64,000 nucleotides of DNA, from assembly GCF_023016805.1 (NCBI RefSeq), contig NZ_JALKCH010000002.1, positions 62,001 through 126,000 on the forward strand, read 5' to 3'. Positions 1 to 9,999 of the stretch are shown here, piece after piece. Every line of letters starts with the position of its first letter. The first letter of the stretch is position 1. The notes under the pieces were generated by a model. That model saw only the letters and a program-made list of their open reading frames with translations, had not been told where the DNA came from and ran no database searches. The translations under genes were made by a program, and so were the position numbers. This DNA is from Ancylobacter crimeensis (GTDB taxonomy: Bacteria > Pseudomonadota > Alphaproteobacteria > Rhizobiales > Xanthobacteraceae).

Positions 1-847
1 GCTGTACCGCCTCGATGCCCTGTCCGCCGGCTTCCTGCAGGAACAGGCCCTGGATGACGCCGTCGCGCAGCAGCTTCACCGTGGTCGGGCTGCCATCGGC
101 GGTCGCGACGCCGATCTTGCCGACAAGGCCCCGCGTCTGCAGCACCTTTGCGGCACCGGTGGCAGCCTCGTCATACATGCCGTAGATCGCCTTCACGTCC
201 GGATGGGCGGTGAGCAGGTCATTGGCCTGGTCCACCGCCTCGCGCACGGTCAGGCCCTTGGTCTGCAGAACCTGCACCAGTTCGCACCCGTCGGCGGCGA
301 AGGATTCCTTCGCTCCCTTGAGGTATTTCTGGGCATTCTCGCGGTCCTGCGGCAGCGAGAGCATGCCGACCTGGCTGCCGCCCCGCTCTTTGGCCAATGC
401 GCAGACGAAGCTGCCTTCCGCCTTGCCGGCCTCGTAATTGTTCGCGGTCACCGCAGAGGTGTAGTCGGTTTCGCCGGGCTGCGGGCCGATGCCGGTGAAG
501 GCGATCGGGATGTTCTTCTCCTTCAGCAGCCGCAGCACCGGCGGGGTGCTGGTCGAGCTGACGGGACCCATGACGATCGCGTCGACGCCGCGGGTGATGG
601 CGGTACGCACATTGGTCATCTGGTCGACCGGGGAATTGTGCGAGTCCATCTCGATATAGTCCATGCCGAGCTCGGCGGCCTTGGTCTTGGCGCCATAGGC
701 GACCCACTGCCAGTAGGAGATGTCGAGCGAGGGCGCGATATAGGCCACCGTCAGCTTCTTGGCCTCGGCCGTGCCGCTGCTGGCGGTTGCTGCGCCGAGC
801 GCCAGTGCGGCAGCCGCGACGAGACCGAGGGTCTTCATCCTGGACAT
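1..847 (-). CDS. Sugar ABC transporter substrate-binding protein, RbsB-like (3' end missing)
   Basis: Periplasmic binding protein of the ribose/xylose type (type 1 fold), expected to deliver a sugar or polyol to the permease and ATPase encoded just upstream. The start at 847 follows a clear GGAGG; a second ATG nine bases further in is less well spaced. The first ~28 residues form a signal peptide (basic start, Ala/Leu core, cleavage near GTAEA). The mature part reads like this family: [13 protein letters not shown], then a ring-stacking stretch SYWQWVAYG, then [12 protein letters not shown] and an aspartate-rich hinge. The gene runs off the left edge, so about 280 residues are present and the C-terminus is missing. 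It is the third gene of the minus-strand order ATPase, permease, binding protein. The sugar cannot be read from the sequence. Confidence 0.9.
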   Translation of the reverse strand, partial: MSRMKTLGLVAAAALALGAATASSGTAEAKKLTVAYIAPSLDISYWQWVAYGAKTKAAELGMDYIEMDSHNSPVDQMTNVRTAITRGVDAIVMGPVSSTSTPPVLRLLKEKNIPIAFTGIGPQPGETDYTSAVTANNYEAGKAEGSFVCALAKERGGSQVGMLSLPQDRENAQKYLKGAKESFAADGCELVQVLQTKGLTVREAVDQANDLLTAHPDVKAIYGMYDEAATGAAKVLQTRGLVGKIGVATADGSPTTVKLLRDGVIQGLFLQEAGGQGIEAVQ

Positions 848-900
848 GGTTTCCTCCGTTGGGTTCTTGTTGGTTGTGTCGTTGCCGTCCGCCGCGCGGA

Positions 901-1911
901 TCAGGCACGCATTTTCGTGAGCCGGTCGATCAGCACGGCGATCAGGATCACCAGGCCGGTCACCGAGCCCTGCCAGAAGCTGTTGATGCCGATGAGGTTC
1001 ACGCCGTTCTGGATCACGGTGATCATCACCGCGCCCAGCATGGCGCCGATCGCCGAGCCGGTGCCGCCGAACAGGCTCGCCCCGCCGATGACGCAGGCGG
1101 CGATGGCCTGCAGCATCATGTTCGCGCCGGATGTGGCCTCGGAATTCGAGATGTAGGACAGGCTGATGAGGCTGGCGAAGGAGGCGAAGAGGCCCGACGC
1201 GGCATAGACCCCGAAGCGCACCGCCCACACCGGGATGCCGAGCAGCCTGGCGGCCTTGTCGTTGCTGCCGATGGCATAGATCCAGCGGCCGAGCACCAGC
1301 TTGCGAAGCGCGAACTCCAGCGCCGCCACCGCGACGATGCAGAACAGTACGTAGTTGGCGAGGCCCGGCACCAGTTCGCCGCCATTGAGCCGCCAGAAAT
1401 CGGGATCGAGGATCGCGATCGAGTGGCCGTCGGTCACGACGAAGGCGAGACTGCCGCCCACCGCGAAGGTGATGAGCGTCACGACGAAGGGCGCGAGCCC
1501 GACAAAGGTTACGAGGCCGCCATTGATGGCGCCCACGACAAGTCCTACGCCGAGCGCCACGAAGCAGGCCAGCGGCCACGCCATGCCGCCCGAAAGGGCG
1601 AGGCCGGCGATCATGCCGGTGAGCGAGAAGGTGGAGCCGACCGAAAGGTCGATGCCGCTGGTCGCAATCACCAGGAAGACGCCGAGCGACATCAGGATGA
1701 GGGGCGCCGAAGCCTGCGCGATATTGGCGATGTTGCCGTAGGACAGAGCCTGCGGCGACCACAGGCTCACCACCAGCTCGATCAGTATGATGGCGACCGC
1801 GATGGCGATTTCGGTGCGGTAGCTGCGCAGCAGGCGCACGCCGAGGCTGGCACGGCGCGGCGCGTGATAGCTGTCCGCATCCCGGTGAGCGCCGGCAATG
1901 GTGTCGGTCAT
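901..1911 (-). CDS. Sugar ABC transporter permease, RbsC-like
   Basis: Inner-membrane permease of the ribose/xylose/galactose branch (BPD_transp_2 family), 336 aa, the usual family length. After a ~30-residue cytoplasmic head come about eight to ten hydrophobic segments, with the family glycine-rich region [20 protein letters not shown] and the late [20 protein letters not shown] loop that contacts the ATPase. Start chosen at ATG 1911, where [11 protein letters not shown] begins; the reading frame is open further upstream but that part overlaps the end of the ATPase gene and is not family-like. It sits 47 bases after the ATPase stop and 53 bases before the binding-protein start, so the three genes are probably co-transcribed. 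Confidence 0.92.
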   Translation of the reverse strand: MTDTIAGAHRDADSYHAPRRASLGVRLLRSYRTEIAIAVAIILIELVVSLWSPQALSYGNIANIAQASAPLILMSLGVFLVIATSGIDLSVGSTFSLTGMIAGLALSGGMAWPLACFVALGVGLVVGAINGGLVTFVGLAPFVVTLITFAVGGSLAFVVTDGHSIAILDPDFWRLNGGELVPGLANYVLFCIVAVAALEFALRKLVLGRWIYAIGSNDKAARLLGIPVWAVRFGVYAASGLFASFASLISLSYISNSEATSGANMMLQAIAACVIGGASLFGGTGSAIGAMLGAVMITVIQNGVNLIGINSFWQGSVTGLVILIAVLIDRLTKMRA

Positions 1912-1958
1912 GGTCGTATCCTCGTCTCGGGCTGGCGGCGTTCCGGCCATGTCGCGAA

Positions 1959-3428
1959 CTACGCGGCCATGCCGGTGGCGCGCGCGAGGGCCACCTCGCT
2001 GATGTTGCCGGCCTCGATTACGCCGCTGACGGTGCCGCGCAGATCGAAGGCGACGATGCGGTCGCAGATCTCGGTGAGTTCGGAGAATTCGGTGGACCAC
2101 CACACCACCACGGCACCCCGCGCCGCCATGTCCCGGATGATCGCGTAGATCTCCCGCTTGGTGCCGATGTCGACGCCGCGCGTCGGTTCCTCCAGCACGA
2201 GAAGCCGGGGGATGCGTTCCAGCCAGCGGGCCAGCAGCAGCTTCTGCTGGGTGCCGCCGGACAAGGTGAGGGGCGAATCGTCGATCGAACCCGCCTTGAT
2301 GGCGAGGCGCTCGAGCGCGTCCTGCGTCACCCGCGCCTCGCGGCGGCCCGCGAACCAGCGCCGCCCGGCGATCCGGGCCGCGGCGACCACATTGTCGAGG
2401 ATCGGAAGGGTGACGAGCAGGCCTTTTTCGGCGCGGTCGCCGGAGACGTAGCCGACGCCCTGCCGCACGGCCTCGGCCGGCACGGCGAAGTGCCGTAAAG
2501 CGCCATCCATCGCGATCCGCCAGTGGAGATCGGTGTTCGCGCCGATCAGCGTGTCGATGAGCCGCGACGGTCCGCCCGGCGCGCCGGCAAGGCCGAGCAC
2601 CGAGCCCGGGGGCAGGGTGACCGACAGGCCAGGCCCTTCAATCGACACCGTGGTGCCGGCGGTGGCCCGTATCGCGGCGTGAGCGGTTTCGGCCCGCATG
2701 GCCCCCTTTTGTCCCATCGCCTCGACGATGGCGGCATCGGAGAGTTCCGTCAGCGGCTGACGATTCACCACTGTCCGCCCGTCGCGCAGGATGGTGCAGA
2801 CATCGGCGACGGCGCGGATTTCGTTCATGCGGTGCGACACGATCAGCGTGGCGATGCCACGGCTCGCCAGCCGGCGCAGAATGGAGAAAAGCCTCTCGCT
2901 TTCGGCGAAGGTCAGGTTGGCGGTCGGCTCGTCCAGAAGCAGCAGCCGGGCGCCGGAGGAGAGGGCCCGCGCGATCTCCACGAGCTGACGCTGGTGCAGG
3001 TCGATCTCGGCCACCGGGGTGTCGAGCGCCTCGCGGGCAAGCGTTTCATCGATCTGGGCGAGCGCCGCGCGGGCCTCTTCGCGCCGCTCAGCGGCCCGCA
3101 CCCGTTCCAGGCCGCGATGGCGATGCGGCAGATAGATGTTTTCGGCCACCGTCATGTGCGGGAGCAGGGCCAATTCCTGGAACACCACGGCGATGGCGTT
3201 CGGGGAGGCTTCCTCCTGCCCGTCGACCCGCAAGGTGCCGCCATCGCGGCGCAGTAAGCCGCACAGGATGCGGATAAGGGTGGACTTGCCGGCGCCGTTA
3301 CCGCCGAGCAGGGCGTGAATCTCGCCACGGGCAATCCTCAGATCGGCCCGCCGCAACACGGAGGTGGCACCGAAACTCTTTTCGATGTCCACGGCTTCGA
3401 GAATGAAATCGGGGGAGGATGCGCTCAC
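1959..3428 (-). CDS. Sugar ABC transporter ATPase, RbsA-like with two nucleotide-binding domains
   Basis: Tandem ATPase energising the sugar importer, 489 aa from the preferred GTG start at 3428. That start follows GAGGAGGT at ideal spacing; an ATG at 3473 would add 15 Arg-rich residues with no good ribosome site. The first half carries Walker [10 protein letters not shown] and Walker [10 protein letters not shown] with a degenerate signature ([13 protein letters not shown]). The second half has a weak Walker A ([10 protein letters not shown]) and a strong signature LSGGTQQK with [10 protein letters not shown]. This asymmetry is normal for RbsA/XylG proteins. It is the first gene of the importer operon, transcribed away from the transketolase gene at 3850 from a shared 0.4-kb gap. 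Confidence 0.93.
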   Translation of the reverse strand: MSASSPDFILEAVDIEKSFGATSVLRRADLRIARGEIHALLGGNGAGKSTLIRILCGLLRRDGGTLRVDGQEEASPNAIAVVFQELALLPHMTVAENIYLPHRHRGLERVRAAERREEARAALAQIDETLAREALDTPVAEIDLHQRQLVEIARALSSGARLLLLDEPTANLTFAESERLFSILRRLASRGIATLIVSHRMNEIRAVADVCTILRDGRTVVNRQPLTELSDAAIVEAMGQKGAMRAETAHAAIRATAGTTVSIEGPGLSVTLPPGSVLGLAGAPGGPSRLIDTLIGANTDLHWRIAMDGALRHFAVPAEAVRQGVGYVSGDRAEKGLLVTLPILDNVVAAARIAGRRWFAGRREARVTQDALERLAIKAGSIDDSPLTLSGGTQQKLLLARWLERIPRLLVLEEPTRGVDIGTKREIYAIIRDMAARGAVVVWWSTEFSELTEICDRIVAFDLRGTVSGVIEAGNISEVALARATGMAA

Positions 3429-3849
3429 GCGGCACCTCCTCGCCGGGAAGCGACGCGGCGCGTCTCTCCCCATGCTCCGGCACGGTTCATTGGCGTCATC
3501 CTCCCGGATGTACGAACGGGTTTTCCCGTTTTCGTTCCGTCATACTCCCCGGATCATCCCGCGGGCACAAACGGATTTTATGCACCGACTGATGAGTTGA
3601 GTTCATCGACGAAGCGGCCTCGACGCTTGCAGCGATACCGCAAGTCTTCTGCCCGATGAGCGTTCAATCCATCTGCGTCGCGGCAGCGATCGAGACCCTC
3701 CGGCGTGCGGCTTTCACCGACCCGGCCACGCATCGCGCTCATAGATGAGTTGACGTCAACAATGGGTGGCTTTTTTGCGTTAACGGCGCCTGGCGGCTTT
3801 CGGCATCATCGCGGCCCTAAAAGACCAAAAGACGATGAGGAGACGAACC
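3429..3849. promoter_or_regulatory. Divergent control region between the sugar importer and transketolase genes
   Basis: A 421-base gap with no convincing gene. It holds two exact copies of GATGAGTTGA (3591-3600 and 3744-3753). The first copy is part of an inverted repeat GATGA-N7-TCATC (3591-3607). The second copy runs into a perfect 12-base palindrome GTTGACGTCAAC (3749-3760). TTGACG at 3751-3756 could be a -35 element for the transketolase promoter, which would put the palindrome on the polymerase site; I see no strong -10. The region also has A/T-rich patches near 3570-3580 and 3770-3776. Binding by the LysR regulator at 13773 is an inference. Confidence 0.6.
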
Positions 3850-5922
3850 GTGAGCGGCCAAGCCACCGTCCTGCCGAACGCCCGTGTCAGGGCCTCCGAC
3901 CCTGCCAGATCCGCTGACCTTGCAACTCCGGGAGATGATCCGGTCGACGCCGCGCTGCTTCAACCGATGGCGCATGCCATCCGCTTCCTCGCGGTGGATG
4001 CCATTCTGGCGGCCGGGGAAGGGCATCAGGGCGTTCCGCTCGGGATGGCGGAGATCGCGACGGTGCTCTATGCGAGGCATCTGCGGTTCGACCCGGCCGA
4101 TCCGACCTGGCCTGACCGTGACCGCGTGGTGATCTCCAACGGGCACGGCTCAACCCTGCTCTATGCACTGCTGCACCTGAGCGGCTATCACCACATCACG
4201 CTCGATGCGCTGAAGAGCTTCCGTGAGCTGGGTTCACCCTGCGCCGGACACCCCGAATACGAGCCCGCGGCCGGTATCGAGACCACGACCGGCCCGCTTG
4301 GGCAGGGCATCGCCAACGCGCTTGGCATGGCCATCGCCGAGGCCCATCTCGGCGCGCGCTTCAGGGCAGACCTCATCGACCATCGCACCTGGGCCTTCGT
4401 CGGCGATGGCTGCCTTCAGGAAGGGGTGGGGCAGGAGGTGATCCAGCTCGCCGGCCACCTGAAGCTCGGCAAGCTGACCTTCTTCTGGGACAATAACGCC
4501 ATCACCGACGACGGTTCGACGGAACTCTCCATCTCGGAGAACGTCGCCGACCGCTTCCGGGTGGCGGGCTGGCACGTGGTGGAGATCGACGGTCACGACC
4601 TTGATGCGGTGGATGCCGCCATCCACGCCGCCAAGGCTGACCCGCGACCTTCGCTGATTGCCTGCAAGACCGTGATCGCCCGTGGCATTCCGCGTCTGGA
4701 AGGACAGCGTGGAGGACATTCCGGCAAGCTCTTCCCGGAGGATCGCGCGCAGATGGCCGCACGCTTCGGCTGGACGGCGCCGTCTTTCGATGTCCCGCAG
4801 GACATCGGCGAGGCCTGGCGCGCCACGGCTGCCGCCGGCGGGACCGAGCGCGATAGCTGGCAGCGCCGTCTCGAGGCGGCGGATCCTGATGTGCAGGATG
4901 AATTCCATCGCACCGAGGCCGGCCTTCTGGCCGAAGGCTGGCGCGGGGCGATCCACGCCTACAAGGCCCGGGCGGCGGCAGAACGCGTGGCCGAATTTGC
5001 TATCGCCGCCTCCGGCGATATCGTGGCGGCGCTCTATGACGTGCTGCCGGACATGGTCACCGGCTGTGCCGATCTTGAGGCGCCGACCAACCACAAGCGT
5101 CAGCTTTCCGCCTTCACCGTCGGGGACCGGGCCGGACGCTACATTCACTGCGGCGTGCGCGAGCATGCCATGGGCTCGCTGGCCAACGGCATGGCGGCCC
5201 ATGGCGGCGTCATTCCGCTGGCCGTTACCTATCTGCCGTTCTCGGACTATGAGCGCCCGGCGCTGCGTATGGCGGCGCTCATGGGGTTGCCGGTGAAGTT
5301 CGTGTTCAGTCACGATTCCATCGGCATCGGCAAAAACGGACCGACCCATCAGCCGGTCGAGATCATCGCCTCCCTGCGCGCCATGCCGAACATGATGGTG
5401 ATCCGTCCCTGCGACGCCGTCGAGGCTGCGGAAGCGTGGGAGATCGCGCTCGAGCACCGCACCGGCCCGGTCTCGCTGGTGTTCGCCCGCCAGTCACTGC
5501 CGGTGCTGCGCAGCGATGGCGGCGCCGAGAACCGCTCGGCCCGCGGCGCCTATGTGCTGCACGAGGCGGAGGGCGGGCCGCGGCGGATCACCCTGCTCGC
5601 CACCGGCTCCGAAGTGCAGATCGCCGTGGAGGCGAGAGCTGCGCTTCAGGCCGAGGGTCTTCCGACCGCGGTGGTGTCCATGCCCTGCTGGAGCCTGTTC
5701 GAGGCCCAGGATCGTGCCTATCGCGATGCCGTACTGGGCGTGGGCACCGTGCGCGTCGCCGTCGAGGCGGCAGTGAAGTTCGGCTGGGAGCGCTGGATCG
5801 GCGAGGATGGCGGATTCGTCGGCATGACCGGCTTCGGCGCCTCCGGCCCGGCCGATGCCTTGTACCGTCACTTCGGCATCACGGCCGAAGCGGTGGTCGA
5901 GGCCGCCCGCACCCGGCTGTGA
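3850..5922 (+). CDS. Full-length transketolase
   Basis: Thiamine-diphosphate enzyme moving two-carbon ketol units between sugar phosphates, in the cytoplasm. The 690 aa match the normal single-chain length. Visible motifs: ISNGHGSTLLYALLHLSGY, ETTTGPLGQGIANALGMA, the ThDP/metal GDG motif in FVGDGCLQEG with the partner Asn in FFWDNNAITDDG, the pyrimidine-domain glutamate in HCGVREHAMG, and the substrate site GIGKNGPTHQPVE with a later ARQSLP. It differs from housekeeping enzymes: GSPCAGHPEY in place of the usual Lys/Thr-Pro-Gly loop, and NHKRQLS in the sugar-phosphate site. Start: GTG 3850 lies 7 bases after GAGGAGA; ATG 3835 in the same frame is possible. It is followed 32 bases later by a hydroxyacid dehydrogenase gene. 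Probably a dedicated catabolic paralogue rather than the pentose-phosphate TktA. Confidence 0.93.
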   Translation: MSGQATVLPNARVRASDPARSADLATPGDDPVDAALLQPMAHAIRFLAVDAILAAGEGHQGVPLGMAEIATVLYARHLRFDPADPTWPDRDRVVISNGHGSTLLYALLHLSGYHHITLDALKSFRELGSPCAGHPEYEPAAGIETTTGPLGQGIANALGMAIAEAHLGARFRADLIDHRTWAFVGDGCLQEGVGQEVIQLAGHLKLGKLTFFWDNNAITDDGSTELSISENVADRFRVAGWHVVEIDGHDLDAVDAAIHAAKADPRPSLIACKTVIARGIPRLEGQRGGHSGKLFPEDRAQMAARFGWTAPSFDVPQDIGEAWRATAAAGGTERDSWQRRLEAADPDVQDEFHRTEAGLLAEGWRGAIHAYKARAAAERVAEFAIAASGDIVAALYDVLPDMVTGCADLEAPTNHKRQLSAFTVGDRAGRYIHCGVREHAMGSLANGMAAHGGVIPLAVTYLPFSDYERPALRMAALMGLPVKFVFSHDSIGIGKNGPTHQPVEIIASLRAMPNMMVIRPCDAVEAAEAWEIALEHRTGPVSLVFARQSLPVLRSDGGAENRSARGAYVLHEAEGGPRRITLLATGSEVQIAVEARAALQAEGLPTAVVSMPCWSLFEAQDRAYRDAVLGVGTVRVAVEAAVKFGWERWIGEDGGFVGMTGFGASGPADALYRHFGITAEAVVEAARTRL

Positions 5923-5954
5923 TTCCTCGCGAGACGCATCGAAAGAACCCGACC

Positions 5955-6914
5955 ATGCACAAGATCGTCGTCCTCGACCGCGACACCATCGCGCCAGAGG
6001 TCAATGTCCGCCGTCCCTCCTTCCCTCACGAGTGGATCGAATATCCGCGCACCGGCGCCGCCGAGGTCGTCGAGCGGGCGAGGGATGCCACCATCCTCAT
6101 CAACAACAAGGTGGAGCTGCGCGCCGGCACGTTGGAGCAACTGCCCGACCTCGCGCTGATCGCCATCTCCGCCACTGGCACTGATTGCGTGGACAAGGCC
6201 GCGGCGGCAGTGCGGGGCGTGCCTACCGTGAATATCCGCGGCTATGCCCGCGCCACCGTGCCCGAGCATACCTTCGCCCTGCTGCTGGCGCTGGCCCGTT
6301 CCATCGTGCCCTACCGGCAGGAGGTAATCGATGGCGCGTGGCAGGCGGCGCAGCAGTTCTGCTTCTTCACCAACCCCATCATCGACCTGAGTGGAAAGCG
6401 CATCGGCATTGTCGGTGCCGGCGTGCTGGGCTCGCAGGTGGCGGGCATCGCGCGGGCGTTCGGGATGGAGGTGGTGTTCTACGATCCAATGGCGAAGCCC
6501 GGCACCGACGGCGTGGTAAGCCTCGCCGAACTCATCGAGACGGCGCACGTCGTCACGCTGCATTGCCCGCTCACCGACGCGACCCGCGGCCTTCTGGATC
6601 TCGCCGCCTTCCGGCGAATGAAGCAGCGGCCGATCATCATCAACACCGCGCGTGGCGGGCTGATCATCGAGGAATATCTCGAGATCGCTCTCGACGAAGG
6701 GCTCGTGAGCGCCGCCGGCCTCGACGTGACCCTGCCCGAGCCTCCCGCTGCGGACAGTGCCTTCATGCGGCTTGCCCGCCGGAAGAACGTGATCTGCACG
6801 CCCCACGTGGCCTGGGCCTCGTTGGAGGCGCAGCAGGCGCTCGCCGACCAGCTCATCGACAACATCGAGAATTTCGTCGCCGGCAAGCCCTCGAACGTCG
6901 TCTCGCCGGACTGA
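5955..6914 (+). CDS. D-2-hydroxyacid dehydrogenase, hydroxypyruvate/glycerate reductase-like
   Basis: NAD(P)-dependent reductase of the D-isomer 2-hydroxyacid dehydrogenase family, 319 aa. The Rossmann fingerprint GIVGAGVLGSQVAG lies near residue 150, followed by the acidic VVFYDP. Catalytic residues are visible: Arg in INTARGGLI, Glu in the LPEPPA segment, and His in ICTPHVAWAS. The N-terminal half resembles HprA/GyaR (ISATGTDCVDKAAA, VNIRGYARATVPEHT). A likely reaction is hydroxypyruvate to D-glycerate, which would fit a transketolase neighbour because hydroxypyruvate is a ketol donor; this link is inference. Start ATG 5955 is the only one with the full family N-terminus. It is the last gene of a two-gene operon ending at the terminator at 6936. 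Confidence 0.9.
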   Translation: MHKIVVLDRDTIAPEVNVRRPSFPHEWIEYPRTGAAEVVERARDATILINNKVELRAGTLEQLPDLALIAISATGTDCVDKAAAAVRGVPTVNIRGYARATVPEHTFALLLALARSIVPYRQEVIDGAWQAAQQFCFFTNPIIDLSGKRIGIVGAGVLGSQVAGIARAFGMEVVFYDPMAKPGTDGVVSLAELIETAHVVTLHCPLTDATRGLLDLAAFRRMKQRPIIINTARGGLIIEEYLEIALDEGLVSAAGLDVTLPEPPAADSAFMRLARRKNVICTPHVAWASLEAQQALADQLIDNIENFVAGKPSNVVSPD

Positions 6915-6935
6915 TCCTGCAGCGTTCCCAAAAGC

Positions 6936-6972
6936 AAGGCGCCGACCGGGTTTCCCGATCGGCGCCTTTTTT
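6936..6972 (+). terminator. Rho-independent terminator
   Basis: A 13-position stem with one mismatch (6938-6950 against 6954-6966), a TTT loop, then six T at 6967-6972. It closes the transketolase/hydroxyacid dehydrogenase operon. On the other strand the stem is followed by TTGCTTTT, so it may also stop transcription coming from the converging TRAP operon. Confidence 0.9.
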
Positions 6973-7029
6973 GTTGCCGTGGTGCATCGGAGGAACCGCC
7001 GCGCGGTTCGCCGGCGGTTCGCGGGATCG

Positions 7030-8910
7030 TCAGAGGAAGCCTATGGAGATCCACGGCACCGCGGCGACCACCGCCAGCGCGATCAACAGCACCACCATGT
7101 AGCCGATGATGGGCTTCATGCCCTCGTCCGGATTCACTCCGCCAATGGCCGTGGCGCAGTAATAGCCGACCCCGAAGGGCGGGGCGAAGAGGCCGATGCC
7201 CATGGCGAGGATCACCACCATCGCATAATGCACCTCGTGGATGCCCATTTGCCGCGCGATGGGGAACAGCAGCGGTCCGAACAGCACGATGGACGGGATG
7301 CCCTCCAGCACTGAGCCGAGGATGATGAAGGCGAGGATCGAGACGACCATGAAGGTCACCGCCCCGCCGGGCAGCCCGGCCATCATGGTGGCGAGGCTCT
7401 GCGAGAAGCCCGACTGGGTGAGAGCCCAGGCCATGCCTGTCGCCGCGCCGATGATGAGGAGGATCGCGCCCGAGAGCGCCGCGGTGCTGATCATCATCGG
7501 CACGATGCGGCTCCAGTCGAACTGCCGGTAGACGAAGAGCCCCACGAGCACCGAATAGATGATGCCGATGGTGGAAACCTCGGTTGCCGTCGCGATCCCC
7601 TCCATCACCGCGCCGCGGATGACGAAGGGCAGGGCGATGGCTGGCAGGGCGATGAGCGCGGACCAGGCGATCTCCCGCGCCGAGACGCGCTTGACGCCGG
7701 AGAGGTCGTCATTGCGGTAGCGGTAGCGCACGAGCAGGCACAGCGCGAGGCCGAGCACGAGGGCCGGCAGCAGCCCGCCGGTGAACAGCGCTGCAATGGA
7801 GACGCCCGTGACCGAGCCGATCGTCAGCAAGACCAGTGAGGGCGGGATGGTTTCCGTCTGCGCACCGGTGGCCGCAAGAAGGGCGACGAGGTCGCCCTTC
7901 TTGGCACCGCGCTTCACCATCTCCGGGAACAGCACGGGAGTGACGGCCGCCATGTCCGCTGCCTTCGATCCAGAGATACCGGAGACCAGATACATGGCGC
8001 CGATCAGCACATAGGACAGACCGCCGCGCACGTGGCCGAGCAGGCTGGCGAGGAACCCTACCAGGGCCCGGGCCATGCCCGTGAGTTCGATCAGCAGGCC
8101 CAGGAAGACGAACAGCGGCACCGACAGCAGGATGAGGTGGCTCATGCCCTCATCCATGCGCCCCACCACGACCGCGAGAGGGGTCGACGTGGTGAAGCTC
8201 AGATAGCCCACCGTGGCGAGGCCGAACGAGAAGGCGATCGGCACGCCCGCGAACACCAGCGCCGCGACCAGTCCCACCAGAAAGATGAGGAGGTTGTAGT
8301 TGCCGAGCGTCTTGAGCCAGGGCGAGGCCAGATGACCGAGCCCGACCAGCGCGACCAGCCCCGCACACACGATGAGCGTGTGCACGGGATTGGCCGAGCG
8401 GACCAGTTTCAGGAAGCAGATCAGCGCCATCAGCGCGATGCCCACCGGCAGCGCTGCCGCCTTCCACGTATTGGGTACGTCGAGGGCGGGAAGCGTCACG
8501 AACATCTCGTCCTGCGCATATTCGATGCTGGGATGGAGCACCGCGGCGAGGAAGACCAGCGGCGCGGCGAGCGCCAGCGTCTCCAGGACCGCGCGCGTGC
8601 CCGAAGAGGCCATGCTGACGAACGCGGTCATGCGCATATGGCTGTTCCGCTGCAGCGCCAGCACCGCACCGAACATGGCAAGCCAGATGAAGAGGACCGC
8701 GGCCAGTTCATCCGACCACACGATGGGGCTGTGAAGGGCATAGCGCTTCACGACGCCGACGAAGAGCACCGTGATCTCCGCAAGCACCAGGGCGGCGGCA
8801 AGATATTCCACCAACACACAAACGGCCCTCTCGGCGCCGAGCAGAAGCCGGCGCCACGAGGTATCGGGCAGCGCCACGGCGGGCGCCTCGTCGCTCATCG
8901 TGCGGGACAT
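7030..8910 (-). CDS. TRAP transporter fused small and large permease (DctQM)
   Basis: Inner-membrane part of a sodium-driven TRAP transporter for an organic acid or related solute, 626 aa. The first ~200 residues are a DctQ-type four-helix subunit (FVGVVKRYALHSPIVWSDEL, LFIWLAMFGAVLAL). The rest, from about residue 205, is a DctM-type subunit with many helices and the family signatures GLLIELTGMARAL, SGISGSKAADMAAV and GIGLFAPPFGVGYYCA. The start at 8910 follows the binding-protein stop by four bases; an ATG twelve bases further in is also possible. The frame is open far upstream of 8910, but that part is antisense to the binding-protein gene. Fusion of Q and M is a known arrangement. Last gene of the SDR/split-transketolase operon. 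Confidence 0.93.
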   Translation of the reverse strand: MSRTMSDEAPAVALPDTSWRRLLLGAERAVCVLVEYLAAALVLAEITVLFVGVVKRYALHSPIVWSDELAAVLFIWLAMFGAVLALQRNSHMRMTAFVSMASSGTRAVLETLALAAPLVFLAAVLHPSIEYAQDEMFVTLPALDVPNTWKAAALPVGIALMALICFLKLVRSANPVHTLIVCAGLVALVGLGHLASPWLKTLGNYNLLIFLVGLVAALVFAGVPIAFSFGLATVGYLSFTTSTPLAVVVGRMDEGMSHLILLSVPLFVFLGLLIELTGMARALVGFLASLLGHVRGGLSYVLIGAMYLVSGISGSKAADMAAVTPVLFPEMVKRGAKKGDLVALLAATGAQTETIPPSLVLLTIGSVTGVSIAALFTGGLLPALVLGLALCLLVRYRYRNDDLSGVKRVSAREIAWSALIALPAIALPFVIRGAVMEGIATATEVSTIGIIYSVLVGLFVYRQFDWSRIVPMMISTAALSGAILLIIGAATGMAWALTQSGFSQSLATMMAGLPGGAVTFMVVSILAFIILGSVLEGIPSIVLFGPLLFPIARQMGIHEVHYAMVVILAMGIGLFAPPFGVGYYCATAIGGVNPDEGMKPIIGYMVVLLIALAVVAAVPWISIGFL

Positions 8911-8914
8911 GGCA

Positions 8915-9937
8915 TCAACCCAGCTTCCCGACGGCGGCTTCGAGCAGGTTCCACGCCTCCTCGCCGTATTTGGTCTTCCACTCGCCATAGAAGGGGGTGG
9001 CGGCCAGTGCCTTGCGGAACTGCTCGCGGTCGACATCGATGAAGGTGATGCCCTTGGCCGTGAGGTCGGCCCGCAGGCTCTGGTTGAGCGCTGCGATGTC
9101 GGCACGCTGGCTCGCGCCCGAAGCGTCGAGTTCGCGGGCGACGATGGTGCGCAGGTCTTCCGGCAGCGCGGCCCAGGCGCGGCGATTGCCCAGGATGGCA
9201 TAGCCGTCCCACACATGGCCCGTCATGGCACAGGACTTCTGCACCTCGTACAGCCGGGTGGATGCGATGATGGCGAGCGGATTCTCTTGCCCTTCCACCA
9301 CCTTGGTCTGCAGGGCTGAATAGAGTTCGTTGAAGTTGATGGGAGTGGCGCCGGCGTTGAGCGACTTGAACACCGAGGTGAGCATCGGCGCGGGCGGGAC
9401 GCGGATCTTGAAGCCGTTCAGATCCCGCGGGGTGCGGATCTCCCGCGTCGACGAGGTGATCTGCCGGAAACCGTTGTCCCAGAATTTTGCGGGAGCGACG
9501 AGGCCGGCCTTTTCGATCTGCTTCCGGATATAGGTGCCGAGGTCGCCATCCATCGCCTTCCAGACGGTCGCGTAATCCGGGAAGGCGAAGCCGGTGTTCA
9601 CGATGCCCGACACCGGGACCAGCGTGGCGAGGATCGAAGTGGACAGATTGAAGAACTCGACGCCGCCGCTGCGTACCTGTGCAAGCAGGTCGGTGTCCGA
9701 TCCAAGCTGGTTGGCGGGAAACAGCTTGAACTCCACCCGGCCGGAGGTGGCTTCGCGGATGCGGTCGAGCGCTTCCTGCGCCCGCTTGTTCACCGGGTGA
9801 GTGGGGTCCTGCCCGGTGGCGTATTTGTAAGTGAACTCCGCAGCCTCACCCCGACGGGTGAGAATGCCGAAGAGCGGAATGGCGGCGCCGGCTGCCAGGA
9901 CGTGGCGGCGCGTGAGGCCGGTCTCGGTCTTTGTCAT
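8915..9937 (-). CDS. TRAP transporter solute-binding protein (DctP)
   Basis: Periplasmic receptor of the TRAP system, 340 aa. The N-terminus carries a twin-arginine-like signal (LTRRHVLAAGAAIPLFG) ending near residue 32, suggesting export in folded form. The mature chain has the DctP hallmarks: FTYKYATGQDPTHPVNKRA, FKLFPANQLGSDTDLLAQVR, and the GFKIRVPPAPM segment whose Arg normally binds the ligand carboxylate. The Arg is kept, which argues for a carboxylate ligand such as a sugar acid (inference). Four bases separate its stop from the DctQM start. RBS AGGGAGAA precedes ATG 9937. Confidence 0.93.
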   Translation of the reverse strand: MTKTETGLTRRHVLAAGAAIPLFGILTRRGEAAEFTYKYATGQDPTHPVNKRAQEALDRIREATSGRVEFKLFPANQLGSDTDLLAQVRSGGVEFFNLSTSILATLVPVSGIVNTGFAFPDYATVWKAMDGDLGTYIRKQIEKAGLVAPAKFWDNGFRQITSSTREIRTPRDLNGFKIRVPPAPMLTSVFKSLNAGATPINFNELYSALQTKVVEGQENPLAIIASTRLYEVQKSCAMTGHVWDGYAILGNRRAWAALPEDLRTIVARELDASGASQRADIAALNQSLRADLTAKGITFIDVDREQFRKALAATPFYGEWKTKYGEEAWNLLEAAVGKLG

Positions 9938-9999
9938 GAGCGTCTTCTCCCTTGTGATGTACCGCTTTGCGCGGCTTTATCGTTGTGAGATGGGTCGGC

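Noticed and set aside
787-2148. Long plus-strand open frame over the sugar permease gene
   Set aside because: Antisense shadow in GC-rich DNA; composition is Arg/His/Asp-rich and no family features, while the minus strand encodes a clear permease.
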